Below, in pieces: positions 1 through 10,399 of a DNA stretch of 38,470 bases (its first letter is position 1; each line of letters begins with the position of its first letter). The stretch is taken from NCBI GenBank assembly GCA_947258375.1, contig CAMYIJ010000057.1, positions 1 to 38,470 on the forward strand, given 5' to 3'. The notes beneath the pieces were generated by a model, which ran no database searches, had not been told where the DNA came from, and saw only the letters and a program-made list of their open reading frames with translations. Both the position numbers and the translations under genes were made by a program. Origin of the DNA: an uncultured Acidimicrobiaceae bacterium (GTDB lineage Bacteria > Actinomycetota > Acidimicrobiia > Spongiisociales > UBA5794).

Positions 1-1
1 C

Positions 2-3000
2 TACGACGGGGACATCACCGGCTCCATCACCATCGACGCCACCGCAGTCAACACCACCGCCCTCGGCTCCTATGTCGTCACCTACAACGTCGACGACTCC
101 TCCGGCAACCCCGCAACCCAAGTCACCCGCACCGTCGATGTTGTCGACACCACCGCACCGGTGATCACCCGCCTCGGGGTCAGCCCCCTCACTCACGAAG
201 TGGGTGGCGTGTACATAGACGCCGGAGCCACCGCTTCGGACAACTATGACGGGGACATCACCGGCTCCATCGTGACGGTCAATCCGGTCAACCCATTCTT
301 GCTCGGATCCTATTTGGTCACCTACGACGTCACCGACAGCCAGGGCAATCCCGCCGTCCAGGTCACCCGCACAGTCGATGTCGTCGACACCACCGCCCCA
401 GTCATCACCCTCGTCGGCGCCAACCCGCAGACCATCGAGGTCGGATCACCGTACATCGAGCTCGGGGCCACTGCTTCGGACAACTACGACGGGGACATCA
501 CCGGCTCCATCGTCATCGACGCCACCGCCGTCAACACCACCGCCCTCGGCTCCTATGTCGTCACCTACAACGTGGACGACTCCTCCGGCAACTCCGCAGC
601 CCAGGTCACCCGCACCGTCGACGTCGTCGACACCACCGCCCCGGTCATCACCCTCGTGGGCGCCAACCCGCAGACCATCGAAGTGGGCTCTCCCTACGTG
701 GAGCTCGGCGCCACCGCCGCCGACAACTACGACGGGGACATCACCAGCTCCATCGTCATCGACGCCACCGCCGTCAACACCACCGCCCTCGGCTCCTATG
801 TCGTCACCTACAACGTGGACGACTCCTCCGGCAACCCCGCAACCCAAGTCACCCGCACCGTCGACGTCGTCGACACCACCATCCCGGTCATCACCCTCGT
901 CGGCGCCAACCCGCAGACCATCGAAGTCGGCTCTCCCTACGTGGAGCTCGGGGCCACTGCCGCCGACAACTACGACGGGGACATCACCGGCTCGATCACC
1001 ATCGACGCCACCGCAGTCAACACCGCACTGCTCGGTTCATACACCGTCACCTACAACGTCGACGACTCATCGGGTAACTCCGCAACCCAAGTCACCCGCA
1101 CAGTCGATGTCGTCGACACCACCGCACCGGTCATCGCCCTCGTAGGATCGAACCCGCAAACGATTCAGGTGGGCTCGCCCTATGTCGAGCTCGGGGCCAC
1201 TGCCGCCGACAACTACGACGGGGACATCACCGGCTCCATCGTCATCGACGCCACCGCAGTCAACACCGCACTGCTCGGTTCATACACCGTCACCTACAAC
1301 GTGGACGACTCATCGGGTAACTCCGCAACCCAAGTCACCCGCACAGTCGATGTCGTCGACACCACCGCCCCAATCATCACCCTGGTCGGCGCCAACCCAC
1401 AGACGATTGAAGTCGGCTCGCCCTACGTCGAGCTTGGAGCAACCGCCTTTGATATCGGAGACGGCGATTTGACGGGCTCCATCGTCATCGACGCCGGCGC
1501 CGTCAATACTGCCGCGCTGGGTTCATACACTGTCACCTACGACGTCACCGACAGCCAAGGCAACCCCGCCGTCCAGGTCACCCGCACCGTCGACGTCGTC
1601 GACACCACCGCCCCAATCATCACTCTGGTCGGCGCCAGCCCGCAAACCATCGAAGTCGGTAGTCCCTACTTCGAACTCGGCGCCACCGCCGCCGACAGCT
1701 ACGACGGCGACATCACCGGCTCCATCGTCATCGACGCTTCGGCCGTCAACACCGCCGCCCTCGGGTCGTACACCGTCACTTACAACGTGGACGACTCCTC
1801 CGGTAACCCCGCGGTCCAGGTGACCCGCACGGTCGACGTGGTCGACACCACCGTCCCGGTCATCACCCTCGTCGGTGCCAACCCGCAGACCATCGAAGTG
1901 GGCTCCCCGTATGTCGAGCTCGGAGCTACTGCCGCCGACAACTACGACGGGGACATCACAGGTTCGATCGTCATCGACGCCACCGCCGTCAACATCGCAC
2001 TACTCGGCTCATACACCGTCACCTACAACGTCACCGACAGCCAAGGCAACCCCGCAGCCCAGGTCACCCGCACCGTCGACGTCGTCGACACCACCGCCCC
2101 AATCATCACCCTGGTCGGGGCTGACCCGGTGAATCATGAGGTGGGCTCGCCCTACATCGATGCCGGCGCCACTGCGCTGGACAACTACGACGGAGACATC
2201 ACCGGCTCGATCGTCACGGTCAATCCGGTCAACCCATTCCTCCTCGGTTCATATACCGTCACGTACAACGTCGTGGACTTCTCCGGCAACGCCGCGGTTC
2301 AGGTGACCCGCACGATCAACGTCGTCGACACCACGAACCCTGTCATCACCCTGGTGGGTGCCGACCCGCAGACGATTGAAGTGGGCTCGCCCTATGTGGA
2401 ACTCGGGGCTACTGCGCTGGACAACTATGACGGGGACATCACGGGTTCGATCGTCATCGACGCTACCGCCGTCAACACCGCACTGCTCGGCTCATACACC
2501 GTCACCTACAACGTGGCCGACACCTCCGGTAACGCCGCAGTTCAGGTCACGAGAACTGTGGATGTCATCGACACCACTGCCCCAGTCATCACCCTCGTCG
2601 GCGCCAACCCGCAGACCATTGAAGTCGGCTCCCCCTACGTAGAGCTCGGGGCCACCGCCTTTGATGTCGGAGACGGCGACATCACCGGCTCCATCACCAT
2701 CGACGCCACCGCAGTCAACACCGCCGCGCTGGGTTCCTACACCGTCACCTATGACGTCACCGACAGCCAGGGCAATCCCGCCGTCCAGGTCACTCGCAGC
2801 GTTGACATCGTTGACACCACTAGCCCGGTCATCACCCTGGTCGGCGCTAACCCGCAGACCATTGAGGTCGGCTCCCCCTACGTCGAGCTAGGTGCCACCG
2901 CATCCGACAACTACGACGGGGACATCACCGGTTCGATCTCCATCGACGCCACCGCAGTCAACACCGCACTACTCGGCTCCTACACCGTGACCTACAACGT

Positions 3001-5347
3001 CACCGACTCGAGCGGCAACCCCGCCGTCCAGGTCACCCGCACCGTCACGGTGATCGACACAGGGGCCCCGGTCATCACCCTGGTAGGCGCGAACCCGCAG
3101 ACCATCGAAATCGGCTCCCCCTACGTCGACCTCGGCGCCACCGCCGCAGATAACTATGACGGGGACATCACCGGCTCGATCGTCATCGACGCCACCGCCG
3201 TCAACACCACGGCCGTCGGCTCCTACACAGTCACCTACAACGTCACCGACTCGAGCGGCAACGCCGCCGCCCAGGTCACCCGAACAATCAACGTGGTCGA
3301 CACCAATGACCCGCCCACCATCCTCCCCATCCGGCCGATCACCCTGGCTGAAACCTGGGCCGCGGTCTTCTCGGTAAACGCAACCGACCCGGACGGAGAC
3401 ACACTGACCTACCGCCTCTCCGGCGCACCCGCAGGAGCCACCATCGACCCGGCCAACGGCAACTTCGTATGGATGACTCAAGAGAGTCACGGGCCGGGCA
3501 CATACCGGTTCACGGTTATCGTCACCGACAGCGGCACCCCGAGCCTCACCGCCAGCGCCACCGCAACCATCACCGTCCTGGAAGTCAACTTCCCGCCGGT
3601 CCTCACGACAGTTGACGACCAAACGAACACCGAGGGTGACACGGTGGCGCTCACCGTGGCAGGAAGCGACCCCGACATCCCGGCCAACACGCTGAGCTGG
3701 TCGGCAGACGGTCTTCCCGATGGACTCACCATCGACACCGCCACCGGCGAGATCACAGGCCAGGTCGCCGCCACCGCCGCGCTGGCGAGTCCCTACGCGG
3801 TGACCATCACCCTGACCGACAGCGGCGATCCCGTACTCACCGACGAGGCCCCATTCAACTGGACGATTCTCGAAAGCTCCGAAGTCGTCCCGACCGCAAC
3901 AGTCGCCGTCGATGACCGATACACCGTCACACCGGGCGGCACGCTCACCATCACGGCCCCCGGCGTGATGAGCAACGACACCGCCGCCGACGGCGCGGAG
4001 CTCACCGCCACGCTCGTCACCGAGCCGTCGCGCGGGACCCTCACCTTCAGCAGTGACGGCTCGTTCACCTACACCACAGACGACACGCCGGACGGCACCT
4101 CGGTCACCTTCGAATACCAGATCACCGACGGCCAGGGCGCAACAGCGGCCGCCACCGTCACCATCACCATCGGCACCAACCTGGGACCCAACGCCAACGG
4201 AGATCACCGAACCCTCGAAACGTATCACCCCCTGGTGATCGACGTCCTTGCCAACGACACCGATCCCGAAAACGACACCCTCACCCTTGTCGGGGTCATC
4301 GCCGATGGCGCCACCGGAACCGTCGAAATCGACAAGGCGACGAACACCATCATCTACACCCCGGAGAACGGTTTCGAAGGCACCGAAACCTTCACATACG
4401 TAGTGGTCGACTCCAACAACAACCGCGCTACTGCGCAGGTGACCATCAACGCCCCGGCGGCAGTCAACACGGCAGCGATCGCCCTAGCCGGTGCCTTGGG
4501 TACGACGGAGCTTCCCTTCGCATCGCCATCCAGTGATGTTGGCGTAGTCGACGCTATCGGACTCGAAATCGGATCCGTCACCCTCATCGCCGACGCCTTC
4601 TTCCAATCCATCGAAGCGCTCCGCGTCCCCCTGGCCTTCCTGGTTTTCTCCGTCCTCGCCGTCATCATCCTGGGCGGCTTCACCGAACTGCCAGTCCTTG
4701 TCGCCGGACGCCGCCGCAAGTTCTGGTCCGTCGTTCTCCTCAACCGCGAAACCACACTCCCCGTACGAGCCGCAGCCGCCTACGACGCCGACATCATCTA
4801 CCGCTACGCCCCCACCGCCACCGGACTCATCTCCGCCGGCAAACCCGAAGGCACCTTCCTCACCATCGACACGCCCCGCGGCGAGGGGTACATCGACAGC
4901 TCATACCTCACCGCCACAGTTGATCTCGATCACTTCCTCCACGACCCCAAACCCGTCCAGATGGTCAATCACCTCACGGCAGCCCTCCAAAGCGGCGCCG
5001 ACATCACCCGCTTCATCTCACCACGCGGCCTCATCATCGCCATCGCCGATAAGCCACTCCTCATATCCCCGAAACACCTCATCGGCACCCTCAAAGACAC
5101 CAGCACTATGACAGAAACCGCCGCCGTAGCCCTGCAGATCGACCTCTTCGAAGAACTACGCCAAGCCCTGCTCGACACGCCCGACATCAGCCACAACACC
5201 GCCCACTCCCGCTCGGCGCTCATCCCAACCGAACTATGGAACTTCCCCTACCTCGCCATCCACGCCCCCGGCCACACCCCCTGGCTCATCCACTTCGAAT
5301 ACGCAGGCAACAAGCCATACATCGCCGCCATCAGCCTCGACCAATAG
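2..5347 (+). CDS. Giant Ig-repeat cell-surface protein, 5' end missing
   Basis: The reading frame is open from the left edge of the window, so the start and export signal are not visible; 1781 residues can be read. About 13 complete copies plus a partial one of an 81-residue Ig-like unit (core motifs VGSPYVELGATA, YDGDITGSI, GSYTVTYNV, QVTRTVDVVDTTAP) fill residues 1 to about 1100. They resemble the DUF5011/HYR-type bacterial Ig folds. Next come two putative Ig (He_PIG-like) domains (about 1105-1290) and two cadherin-like/Big_9 domains containing SNDTAADG and ANDTDPENDT (about 1298-1483). A single hydrophobic span (about 1542-1563) is followed by GRRRK, so the repeats should face outside and the last 218 residues the cytoplasm. 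That tail begins with a possible SH3-like stretch (LPVRAAAAYD to GEGYIDSSYL) and otherwise is not recognised. A role as adhesin or surface stalk is inferred from the architecture. The nar operon follows on the same strand after 270 bp. Confidence 0.85.
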   Translation, partial: YDGDITGSITIDATAVNTTALGSYVVTYNVDDSSGNPATQVTRTVDVVDTTAPVITRLGVSPLTHEVGGVYIDAGATASDNYDGDITGSIVTVNPVNPFLLGSYLVTYDVTDSQGNPAVQVTRTVDVVDTTAPVITLVGANPQTIEVGSPYIELGATASDNYDGDITGSIVIDATAVNTTALGSYVVTYNVDDSSGNSAAQVTRTVDVVDTTAPVITLVGANPQTIEVGSPYVELGATAADNYDGDITSSIVIDATAVNTTALGSYVVTYNVDDSSGNPATQVTRTVDVVDTTIPVITLVGANPQTIEVGSPYVELGATAADNYDGDITGSITIDATAVNTALLGSYTVTYNVDDSSGNSATQVTRTVDVVDTTAPVIALVGSNPQTIQVGSPYVELGATAADNYDGDITGSIVIDATAVNTALLGSYTVTYNVDDSSGNSATQVTRTVDVVDTTAPIITLVGANPQTIEVGSPYVELGATAFDIGDGDLTGSIVIDAGAVNTAALGSYTVTYDVTDSQGNPAVQVTRTVDVVDTTAPIITLVGASPQTIEVGSPYFELGATAADSYDGDITGSIVIDASAVNTAALGSYTVTYNVDDSSGNPAVQVTRTVDVVDTTVPVITLVGANPQTIEVGSPYVELGATAADNYDGDITGSIVIDATAVNIALLGSYTVTYNVTDSQGNPAAQVTRTVDVVDTTAPIITLVGADPVNHEVGSPYIDAGATALDNYDGDITGSIVTVNPVNPFLLGSYTVTYNVVDFSGNAAVQVTRTINVVDTTNPVITLVGADPQTIEVGSPYVELGATALDNYDGDITGSIVIDATAVNTALLGSYTVTYNVADTSGNAAVQVTRTVDVIDTTAPVITLVGANPQTIEVGSPYVELGATAFDVGDGDITGSITIDATAVNTAALGSYTVTYDVTDSQGNPAVQVTRSVDIVDTTSPVITLVGANPQTIEVGSPYVELGATASDNYDGDITGSISIDATAVNTALLGSYTVTYNVTDSSGNPAVQVTRTVTVIDTGAPVITLVGANPQTIEIGSPYVDLGATAADNYDGDITGSIVIDATAVNTTAVGSYTVTYNVTDSSGNAAAQVTRTINVVDTNDPPTILPIRPITLAETWAAVFSVNATDPDGDTLTYRLSGAPAGATIDPANGNFVWMTQESHGPGTYRFTVIVTDSGTPSLTASATATITVLEVNFPPVLTTVDDQTNTEGDTVALTVAGSDPDIPANTLSWSADGLPDGLTIDTATGEITGQVAATAALASPYAVTITLTDSGDPVLTDEAPFNWTILESSEVVPTATVAVDDRYTVTPGGTLTITAPGVMSNDTAADGAELTATLVTEPSRGTLTFSSDGSFTYTTDDTPDGTSVTFEYQITDGQGATAAATVTITIGTNLGPNANGDHRTLETYHPLVIDVLANDTDPENDTLTLVGVIADGATGTVEIDKATNTIIYTPENGFEGTETFTYVVVDSNNNRATAQVTINAPAAVNTAAIALAGALGTTELPFASPSSDVGVVDAIGLEIGSVTLIADAFFQSIEALRVPLAFLVFSVLAVIILGGFTELPVLVAGRRRKFWSVVLLNRETTLPVRAAAAYDADIIYRYAPTATGLISAGKPEGTFLTIDTPRGEGYIDSSYLTATVDLDHFLHDPKPVQMVNHLTAALQSGADITRFISPRGLIIAIADKPLLISPKHLIGTLKDTSTMTETAAVALQIDLFEELRQALLDTPDISHNTAHSRSALIPTELWNFPYLAIHAPGHTPWLIHFEYAGNKPYIAAISLDQ
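161..3304 (+). repeat. Tandem array of ~243-bp coding repeats
   Basis: Thirteen consecutive units of about 243 bp (for example 401 to 643) encode the Ig-like repeats of the surface protein; a partial unit precedes position 161. Many units are nearly identical in DNA, including synonymous positions, which suggests recent duplication or gene conversion. A few units vary the core (FDIGDGDLTG, FDVGDGDITG, and a TVNPVNPF type seen in units 1 and 9). Such arrays readily change copy number and collapse in assembly. Confidence 0.9.
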
Positions 5348-5385
5348 GCCTCCGGATCAACGGATCCGCCGAATGGAGAAAGTGT

Positions 5386-5406
5386 CCCCTGACCCTCGCG
5401 CAGGGG
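5386..5406 (+). terminator. Weak hairpin after the surface-protein gene
   Basis: CCCCTG (5386-5391) pairs with CAGGGG (5401-5406) around a 9-base loop about 40 bases after the stop codon, followed by TCTTTCGG. The stem is short and the T-run poor, so this is only a candidate terminator separating the surface-protein gene from the nar operon. Confidence 0.3.
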
Positions 5407-5484
5407 TCTTTCGGCCCTACCTGACGTCGCCCGTTCATTGTGTCCTGGGTGTAGCGGCTTAGAGGAAGTGGAGGGGTCCCACTC

Positions 5485-5505
5485 ATGAGGATGGGTTTTC
5501 CTCAT
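5485..5505. promoter_or_regulatory. Inverted repeat upstream of the nar operon, candidate operator
   Basis: ATGAGGA (5485-5491) and TCCTCAT (5499-5505) form a perfect 7-bp inverted repeat with a 7-base centre, about 110 bp before the cytochrome start codon. It could be a regulator site or a small RNA hairpin. It does not match the FNR consensus (TTGAT-N4-ATCAA). I could not identify a convincing -35/-10 pair in the 5348-5617 gap. Confidence 0.3.
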
Positions 5506-5617
5506 ATTTGAGCAAGAGCGAGCGACGCTACCCGCTGCCCGATTTGCTCTCGACACCCCTCCCCGGTTGCACATGACGCGGCGGCGCCGCGCTGACCGGC
5601 CACACGAGAGGTTGAGT

Positions 5618-6775
5618 ATGAAGAGACTGATCGCAGGCATCGCCATTATTGGAGGCATTGGGGCTCTGGTGATTCTTGCTGGAGCCGCTCGACAAGCGGA
5701 CCCGGCGGCCGCTCAATCCGGAGCTGATGGAGCCGCGGTCTATGCGGACAACTGCGCGGTCTGTCACCAGGCCGATGGTGCCGGAATCGCAGGCGTCTTC
5801 CCGCCACTCGCCAACAACCCCAATGTTGCCGACGGCGCATACGTGGAAAAAGTGATCCTCGAGGGCCTCAGCGGATCAGTCGACATCCTGGGCGAGACGT
5901 ACAACAGCTCGATGCCGCCGTTTTCGCTGGAAGGCTCCGACCTGAGTGCCCTCGTCAGCTACGTTCAATCGCTCGCCGGTGCGGCGGAAACCACAGCCGA
6001 CGCACCGGCTCCGGCTCCTGTGGCGGCCGGGGCCGACGGAGCCTCCGTCTATGCCGACAATTGTGCCGGCTGCCACCAGCCCGACGGCAGCGGCGTTTCC
6101 GGAGTGTTCCCGCCACTGGCCGACAACCCGAATGCCGCTGATGCAGCCTACGTCGAGCGAGTCATCAGGGAAGGCCTCAGCGGACCGATTGAAGTTCTGG
6201 GCGAGACCTACGACAGCTCGATGCCGCCCTTCCCCTTGAGTGACTCGGACATGGCTGCGGTCGTTGCCCATGTTCAGTCGCTTGCCGGCGGGGAAGGACC
6301 ATCCGACACCACCGCAGCCCCGTCGGATACGACCGCGGCTCCGGTCGCGTTATCGGGCGATGTCGAACGCGGAGAGAAGCTGTTCGCAGGTTCGGTTGGT
6401 TTCGAGAACCGCGGCCCGGCGTGCCACGCCTGCCACGCCGCGGGACCACTCGGCCTGCGTGGAGGCAGCGGTCTCGGCCCCGATCTGACGGATGTCGCCA
6501 CCCGCCTCGGTGGCGAAGCCGGGCTCGGAGCCTGGTTGACCAACCCGGGATCCGCCACCATGCAGCCGCTCTTCGCCGACAAGGAGCTCACCAGCTCCGA
6601 GGCGGCGGACGTGGCGGCCTACCTGGTAAGCATCCAGAGCGAGTCTCCGGCCGGAGGGTTCGACAGATTGCTCTTCGGAGGATTGCTCGGCCTGGCAATC
6701 CTCCTCCTCTTCATGGGCGCGGTGATCCGGAGGCCGAAGGAAACGTACACGGACCGGCTGAGGAGTCAATCATGA
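5618..6775 (+). CDS. narC: Membrane-anchored tri-haem cytochrome c of the nitrate reductase operon
   Basis: A 385-residue protein with three CXXCH haem-attachment sites: CAVCH (residue 46), CAGCH (149) and CHACH (269). The first two domains are near duplicates (AVYADNCAVCHQADG / SVYADNCAGCHQPDG), each with a downstream SSMPPF motif that can supply the Met ligand. An N-terminal hydrophobic segment (about 4-20) and a C-terminal one (LLFGGLLGLAILLLFMG) bracket the haem part, so the domains should sit outside the membrane. ATG 5618 is preferred to the upstream in-frame ATG at 5567 because GAGAGG lies 6 bases before it and it puts the signal segment at the N terminus. The stop overlaps the narG start (ATGA). 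Thermus-type nar operons carry a cytochrome narC before narG, and Nitrobacter nxr operons also have a cytochrome c first. The name is by operon position and should be treated as provisional. Confidence 0.8.
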   Translation: MKRLIAGIAIIGGIGALVILAGAARQADPAAAQSGADGAAVYADNCAVCHQADGAGIAGVFPPLANNPNVADGAYVEKVILEGLSGSVDILGETYNSSMPPFSLEGSDLSALVSYVQSLAGAAETTADAPAPAPVAAGADGASVYADNCAGCHQPDGSGVSGVFPPLADNPNAADAAYVERVIREGLSGPIEVLGETYDSSMPPFPLSDSDMAAVVAHVQSLAGGEGPSDTTAAPSDTTAAPVALSGDVERGEKLFAGSVGFENRGPACHACHAAGPLGLRGGSGLGPDLTDVATRLGGEAGLGAWLTNPGSATMQPLFADKELTSSEAADVAAYLVSIQSESPAGGFDRLLFGGLLGLAILLLFMGAVIRRPKETYTDRLRSQS

Positions 6776-9700
6776 GTGACAAGTGGAGCATCGAGATTGT
6801 CGATCCGGCCGCCCGCCGTTGGGAAGAGTTCTATCGCAACCGATTCCAACATGACAAACGGGTCCGCACCACCCACGGCGTGAACTGCACGGGGAGCTGT
6901 TCCTGGGAAGTCTTCGTCAAAGACGGCATCGTCACGTGGGAGCTGCAGGCAACCGACTATCCGGAACTCGAGGAGGGCTTGCCCCCCTACGAGCCCCGGG
7001 GCTGTCAGCGTGGAATCAGCTACTCGTGGTATCTGTACAGCCCGATCCGGATCAAGTACCCGTACATTCGGGGCGTTCTGCTCGACATGTACCGCCAGGC
7101 CAAGAAGGAGAACCTCGACGACCCGCTCGCGGCATGGGCATCGATCCAGAACACGCCGGAATGGCGGGAGAAGTATCAGGCAGCCCGGGGCAAGGGCGGT
7201 TTCCGCCGGATTAGGTGGGACGAGGCCCTGGAGATTGCGGCCGCGTCTACGCTCCACACCATCAAGACGCACGGGCCGGACCGAGTGGCCGGCTTCTCTC
7301 CGATCCCGGCGATGTCACAGATCAGCTACGCCGCCGGAAGCCGCTTCATGGCACTGATCGGCGGCGGCATCCTCAGTTTCTACGACTGGTATTGCGACCT
7401 GCCCCCGGCCTCTCCCGAGACCTGGGGCGAGCAGACCGACGTGCCAGAGTCGGCCGACTGGTACAACAGCCGATTCATCGCGGTGATGGGCTCAAACCTG
7501 AACATGACCCGCACGCCCGATACGCATTTCATCGCCGAGGTGCGCCATGCCGGGGCCAAGCTGGTCGTCTTCAGCCCCGACTTCTCCATGGTGGCGAAGT
7601 ACGCCGACTGGTGGATCCCATCGAATCCCGGCCAGGACACTGCCTTCTGGCTGGCCGTCGACCATGTCTTGCTCACGGAGTTCTATCGGGATCGGAAAGT
7701 CGAGTACTTCGACGAGTACAGCAAGCAGTACACCGACCTTCCGTTCCTTGTTCAGATCGATCACGACGGCCCCGGCCAGTACGTCAGAGCCAATCGCGTC
7801 GCCCGCTACGGCACCGTGGAGAACGGTGACTGGAAGCTCCTGATGTGGGACGACGATGCCGACGACGTCCGGATGCCAAACGGGACGATCGGCTATCGCT
7901 GGGCCGAACAGGAGAAGGGGAAGTGGAACCTCGAGCTGACCGATGAGGTCATGGGCCAGAAGATCAAGCCCCGGGTGACGTTCGTGGACGAGCACGATGG
8001 GATCGCCCTGGTCGATTTCGACGACTTCGGCGGAGACGGCACCGTCACCCGCGGTGTACCGATCCGCCATCTCGAGACCTCCGAAGGATCGATCACGGTA
8101 ACGACGGTCTTCGATCTGATGATGGCTCGGTTCGGCGTCGACCGCGGCCTCGGCGGCTCTGTAGCAGTGAGCTACGACGACGAGGACGTGGCATACACGC
8201 CGGCCTGGCAGGAGAAGTACACGGGCATCCATCGCGATGACGTCGTGCGCTTCGCCCGTGAGTGGGGCAAGAACGGTGAGCTCACCAAGGGCAAGAACAC
8301 CGTGATCATCGGCGCCGGTGCCAACCACTGGTATCACAACAACCTCCTGTACCGCTCAGCGATCGTGGGGCTGATGCTCACCGGGTCGGTTGGTGTCAAC
8401 GGAGGTGGCCTGGCCCACTATGTCGGCCAGGAGAAAGTGGTCAACCAGGCCTCCTGGGGGGCGATCGCGTTTGGCCTCGACTGGGGCATGGCGCCGCGCC
8501 ATCAGAACACCCCGTCATGGCACTACGTCCACTCCGACCAGTGGAGATATGAGAAGGGATACCGCGAGTACGACTCGCTGCCCGACGGATCCACCCTCAA
8601 CGACCACACCATCGACCAGGAGGCGCGAGCCGTCCGCAGTGGTTGGCTTCCGTTCACTCCGCACTTCACGCAGAACCCGATCGACGTGGCGGCCAAAGTT
8701 CGCGGCCAGGGTGCCGACGACGCCGAAGCAGTCCGTCGGATTGTTGCGGGCCTGAAGGAGGGAGAGATCGAGTTCGCGATTGACGATCCCGACGCTCCGG
8801 AGAACTGGCCCCGCACGTGGTTCATCTGGCGAGGCAATGCGATCGGCACATCAGCTAAGGGCCATGAGTTCTTCATGCGTCACTATCTGGGGACCCACTC
8901 CACTGCCATCGCTGCCGAGCCAGATGACCACGAAATCAGAGAAGTCGAGGTCCGCCCGGACGCCCCCATCGGCAAGATGGACCTGGTGGTCGACCTCAAC
9001 TTCCGGATGGACACGTCGGCGCTGTACTCGGACATCGTTCTGCCGGCGGCCACCTGGTACGAGAAGGACGACCTCAACACCACCGACATGCACACGTTCA
9101 TCAACCCGATGCAGGCTGCGGTGCCGCCGGCATGGGAGTCGAAGTCGGATTGGCAGATCTTCCAGGCGCTCGCCAAGAAGGTCAGCGAGCTGGCTGAGAA
9201 GAGTGGCCTCGGCGAGGTCGAAGACGTCGTCATGCTGCCGCTGACCCATGACACGCCCGACGAGCTGGCCCAGACGGCTCCGGGCAATTGGTGGGACGGA
9301 CACGTCGCAGCCGTTCCCGGCAAGACTATGCCCAAGTTCCGCATCATCAAGCGCGACTACACGAAGATCGCTGAGCGGATGTCATCACTCGGGCCCGGCG
9401 TACGGGCTAACGGCGTCGGCCAGCACGGTCTACGCATCGACGTCGCCGACTTCTATGACGAACTGGCGCGCAAGCAGCCGTCCTCGACCTCGAGCGGCAA
9501 TGGCGTCGTAATGCCATCGCTCAAGGTCGATCGTGAGGTCTGCGAAGCGATCCTGGCACTGGACCCGGCCGCCAACGGTGAGTTGGCCTACCGCGCATTC
9601 GAGGCGGAAGAAGCCAAGACCGGTCGCTCGCTACGCCACCTCGGAGACGGGCAACGTGACACCCGCATCAGTTTCTCCGACATAGTCGCCCAACCCCGCC

Positions 9701-10386
9701 GGGTGCTGACCACGCCGACCTGGAGCGGGATCGTGACCAAGGGCCGGGCCTACAACCCGTTCACTCTCAACGTTGAGCATCTGATTCCGTGGCGGACCCT
9801 GACAGGTCGGCAGCACTTCTATCTCGACCACCAGCAGTACCTCGAGTGGGGTGAGCACCTTCCGGTGTACAAGCCGCGGCCCGACCACACCATGCTCTCG
9901 GAGCACGAGCAGTCGATGGCCGAAGGCCAGCACGGCCGCCTGTTCAACTACATCACGCCCCACGGGAAGTGGTCGATCCACTCGACCTACTCGGACAACC
10001 ACCGCATGTTGACCTTGTCCCGCGGCGGGTACACGATCTGGTTGAACGACAAGGACGCCATCGAACTCGGGATCGCCGACAACGACTGGATCGAGCTGTT
10101 CAACGACAACGGAGTGTTCGTGCAGCGGTGCACGACGTCGGCTCGCATCCCCCCGGGCACGGTGTTCGTCTACCACGCCACAGAGCGCACTATCGGGATT
10201 CCGATCTCGCCGCGGCGCAAGACGCGTGCCGGCATGAACAACTCGCTGACCCGAACCCGGCTCAAACCGGTGCTGATGAGCGGCGGGTACGCCCAGTTCA
10301 CATACGCCTTCAACTACTGGGGGCCGACGGGGGTGAATCGAGATACTTTTGTCTACGTCAACCGTATTGAGCAACCGGAGTATTGA
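6772..10386 (+). CDS. narG: Respiratory nitrate reductase alpha subunit
   Basis: Encodes 1204 residues, close to E. coli NarG (1247). This is the Mo-bis-MGD catalytic subunit, which reduces nitrate to nitrite with electrons relayed by NarH and NarI. The FS0 [4Fe-4S] ligands are present as His35, Cys39, Cys43 (HGVNCTGSC) and Cys78 (RGCQRG). The molybdenum-ligating Asp corresponds to Asp209 in [10 protein letters not shown]. Long blocks match E. coli NarG, including [18 protein letters not shown] and [11 protein letters not shown]. There is no cleavable Tat signal; the protein begins directly with the [10 protein letters not shown] region, so a cytoplasm-facing NarGHI arrangement is expected. 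ATG 6772 was chosen because AGGAG lies 6 bases upstream and it overlaps the narC stop. NxrA of cytoplasmic-type nitrite oxidisers belongs to the same family, so direction of catalysis cannot be read from sequence alone. Confidence 0.95.
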   Translation: MSDKWSIEIVDPAARRWEEFYRNRFQHDKRVRTTHGVNCTGSCSWEVFVKDGIVTWELQATDYPELEEGLPPYEPRGCQRGISYSWYLYSPIRIKYPYIRGVLLDMYRQAKKENLDDPLAAWASIQNTPEWREKYQAARGKGGFRRIRWDEALEIAAASTLHTIKTHGPDRVAGFSPIPAMSQISYAAGSRFMALIGGGILSFYDWYCDLPPASPETWGEQTDVPESADWYNSRFIAVMGSNLNMTRTPDTHFIAEVRHAGAKLVVFSPDFSMVAKYADWWIPSNPGQDTAFWLAVDHVLLTEFYRDRKVEYFDEYSKQYTDLPFLVQIDHDGPGQYVRANRVARYGTVENGDWKLLMWDDDADDVRMPNGTIGYRWAEQEKGKWNLELTDEVMGQKIKPRVTFVDEHDGIALVDFDDFGGDGTVTRGVPIRHLETSEGSITVTTVFDLMMARFGVDRGLGGSVAVSYDDEDVAYTPAWQEKYTGIHRDDVVRFAREWGKNGELTKGKNTVIIGAGANHWYHNNLLYRSAIVGLMLTGSVGVNGGGLAHYVGQEKVVNQASWGAIAFGLDWGMAPRHQNTPSWHYVHSDQWRYEKGYREYDSLPDGSTLNDHTIDQEARAVRSGWLPFTPHFTQNPIDVAAKVRGQGADDAEAVRRIVAGLKEGEIEFAIDDPDAPENWPRTWFIWRGNAIGTSAKGHEFFMRHYLGTHSTAIAAEPDDHEIREVEVRPDAPIGKMDLVVDLNFRMDTSALYSDIVLPAATWYEKDDLNTTDMHTFINPMQAAVPPAWESKSDWQIFQALAKKVSELAEKSGLGEVEDVVMLPLTHDTPDELAQTAPGNWWDGHVAAVPGKTMPKFRIIKRDYTKIAERMSSLGPGVRANGVGQHGLRIDVADFYDELARKQPSSTSSGNGVVMPSLKVDREVCEAILALDPAANGELAYRAFEAEEAKTGRSLRHLGDGQRDTRISFSDIVAQPRRVLTTPTWSGIVTKGRAYNPFTLNVEHLIPWRTLTGRQHFYLDHQQYLEWGEHLPVYKPRPDHTMLSEHEQSMAEGQHGRLFNYITPHGKWSIHSTYSDNHRMLTLSRGGYTIWLNDKDAIELGIADNDWIELFNDNGVFVQRCTTSARIPPGTVFVYHATERTIGIPISPRRKTRAGMNNSLTRTRLKPVLMSGGYAQFTYAFNYWGPTGVNRDTFVYVNRIEQPEY

Positions 10387-10399
10387 AAGGAGGTAGCCC

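Noticed and set aside
378..2891. Several Ser/Pro/Thr-rich and Gly/Val-rich frames
   Set aside because: They repeat with the 243-bp period because they are alternate frames of the Ig array.
2969..4228. A 419-residue minus-strand frame
   Set aside because: Shadow of the Ig-repeat gene, Gly/Val/Asp-rich and without domains.
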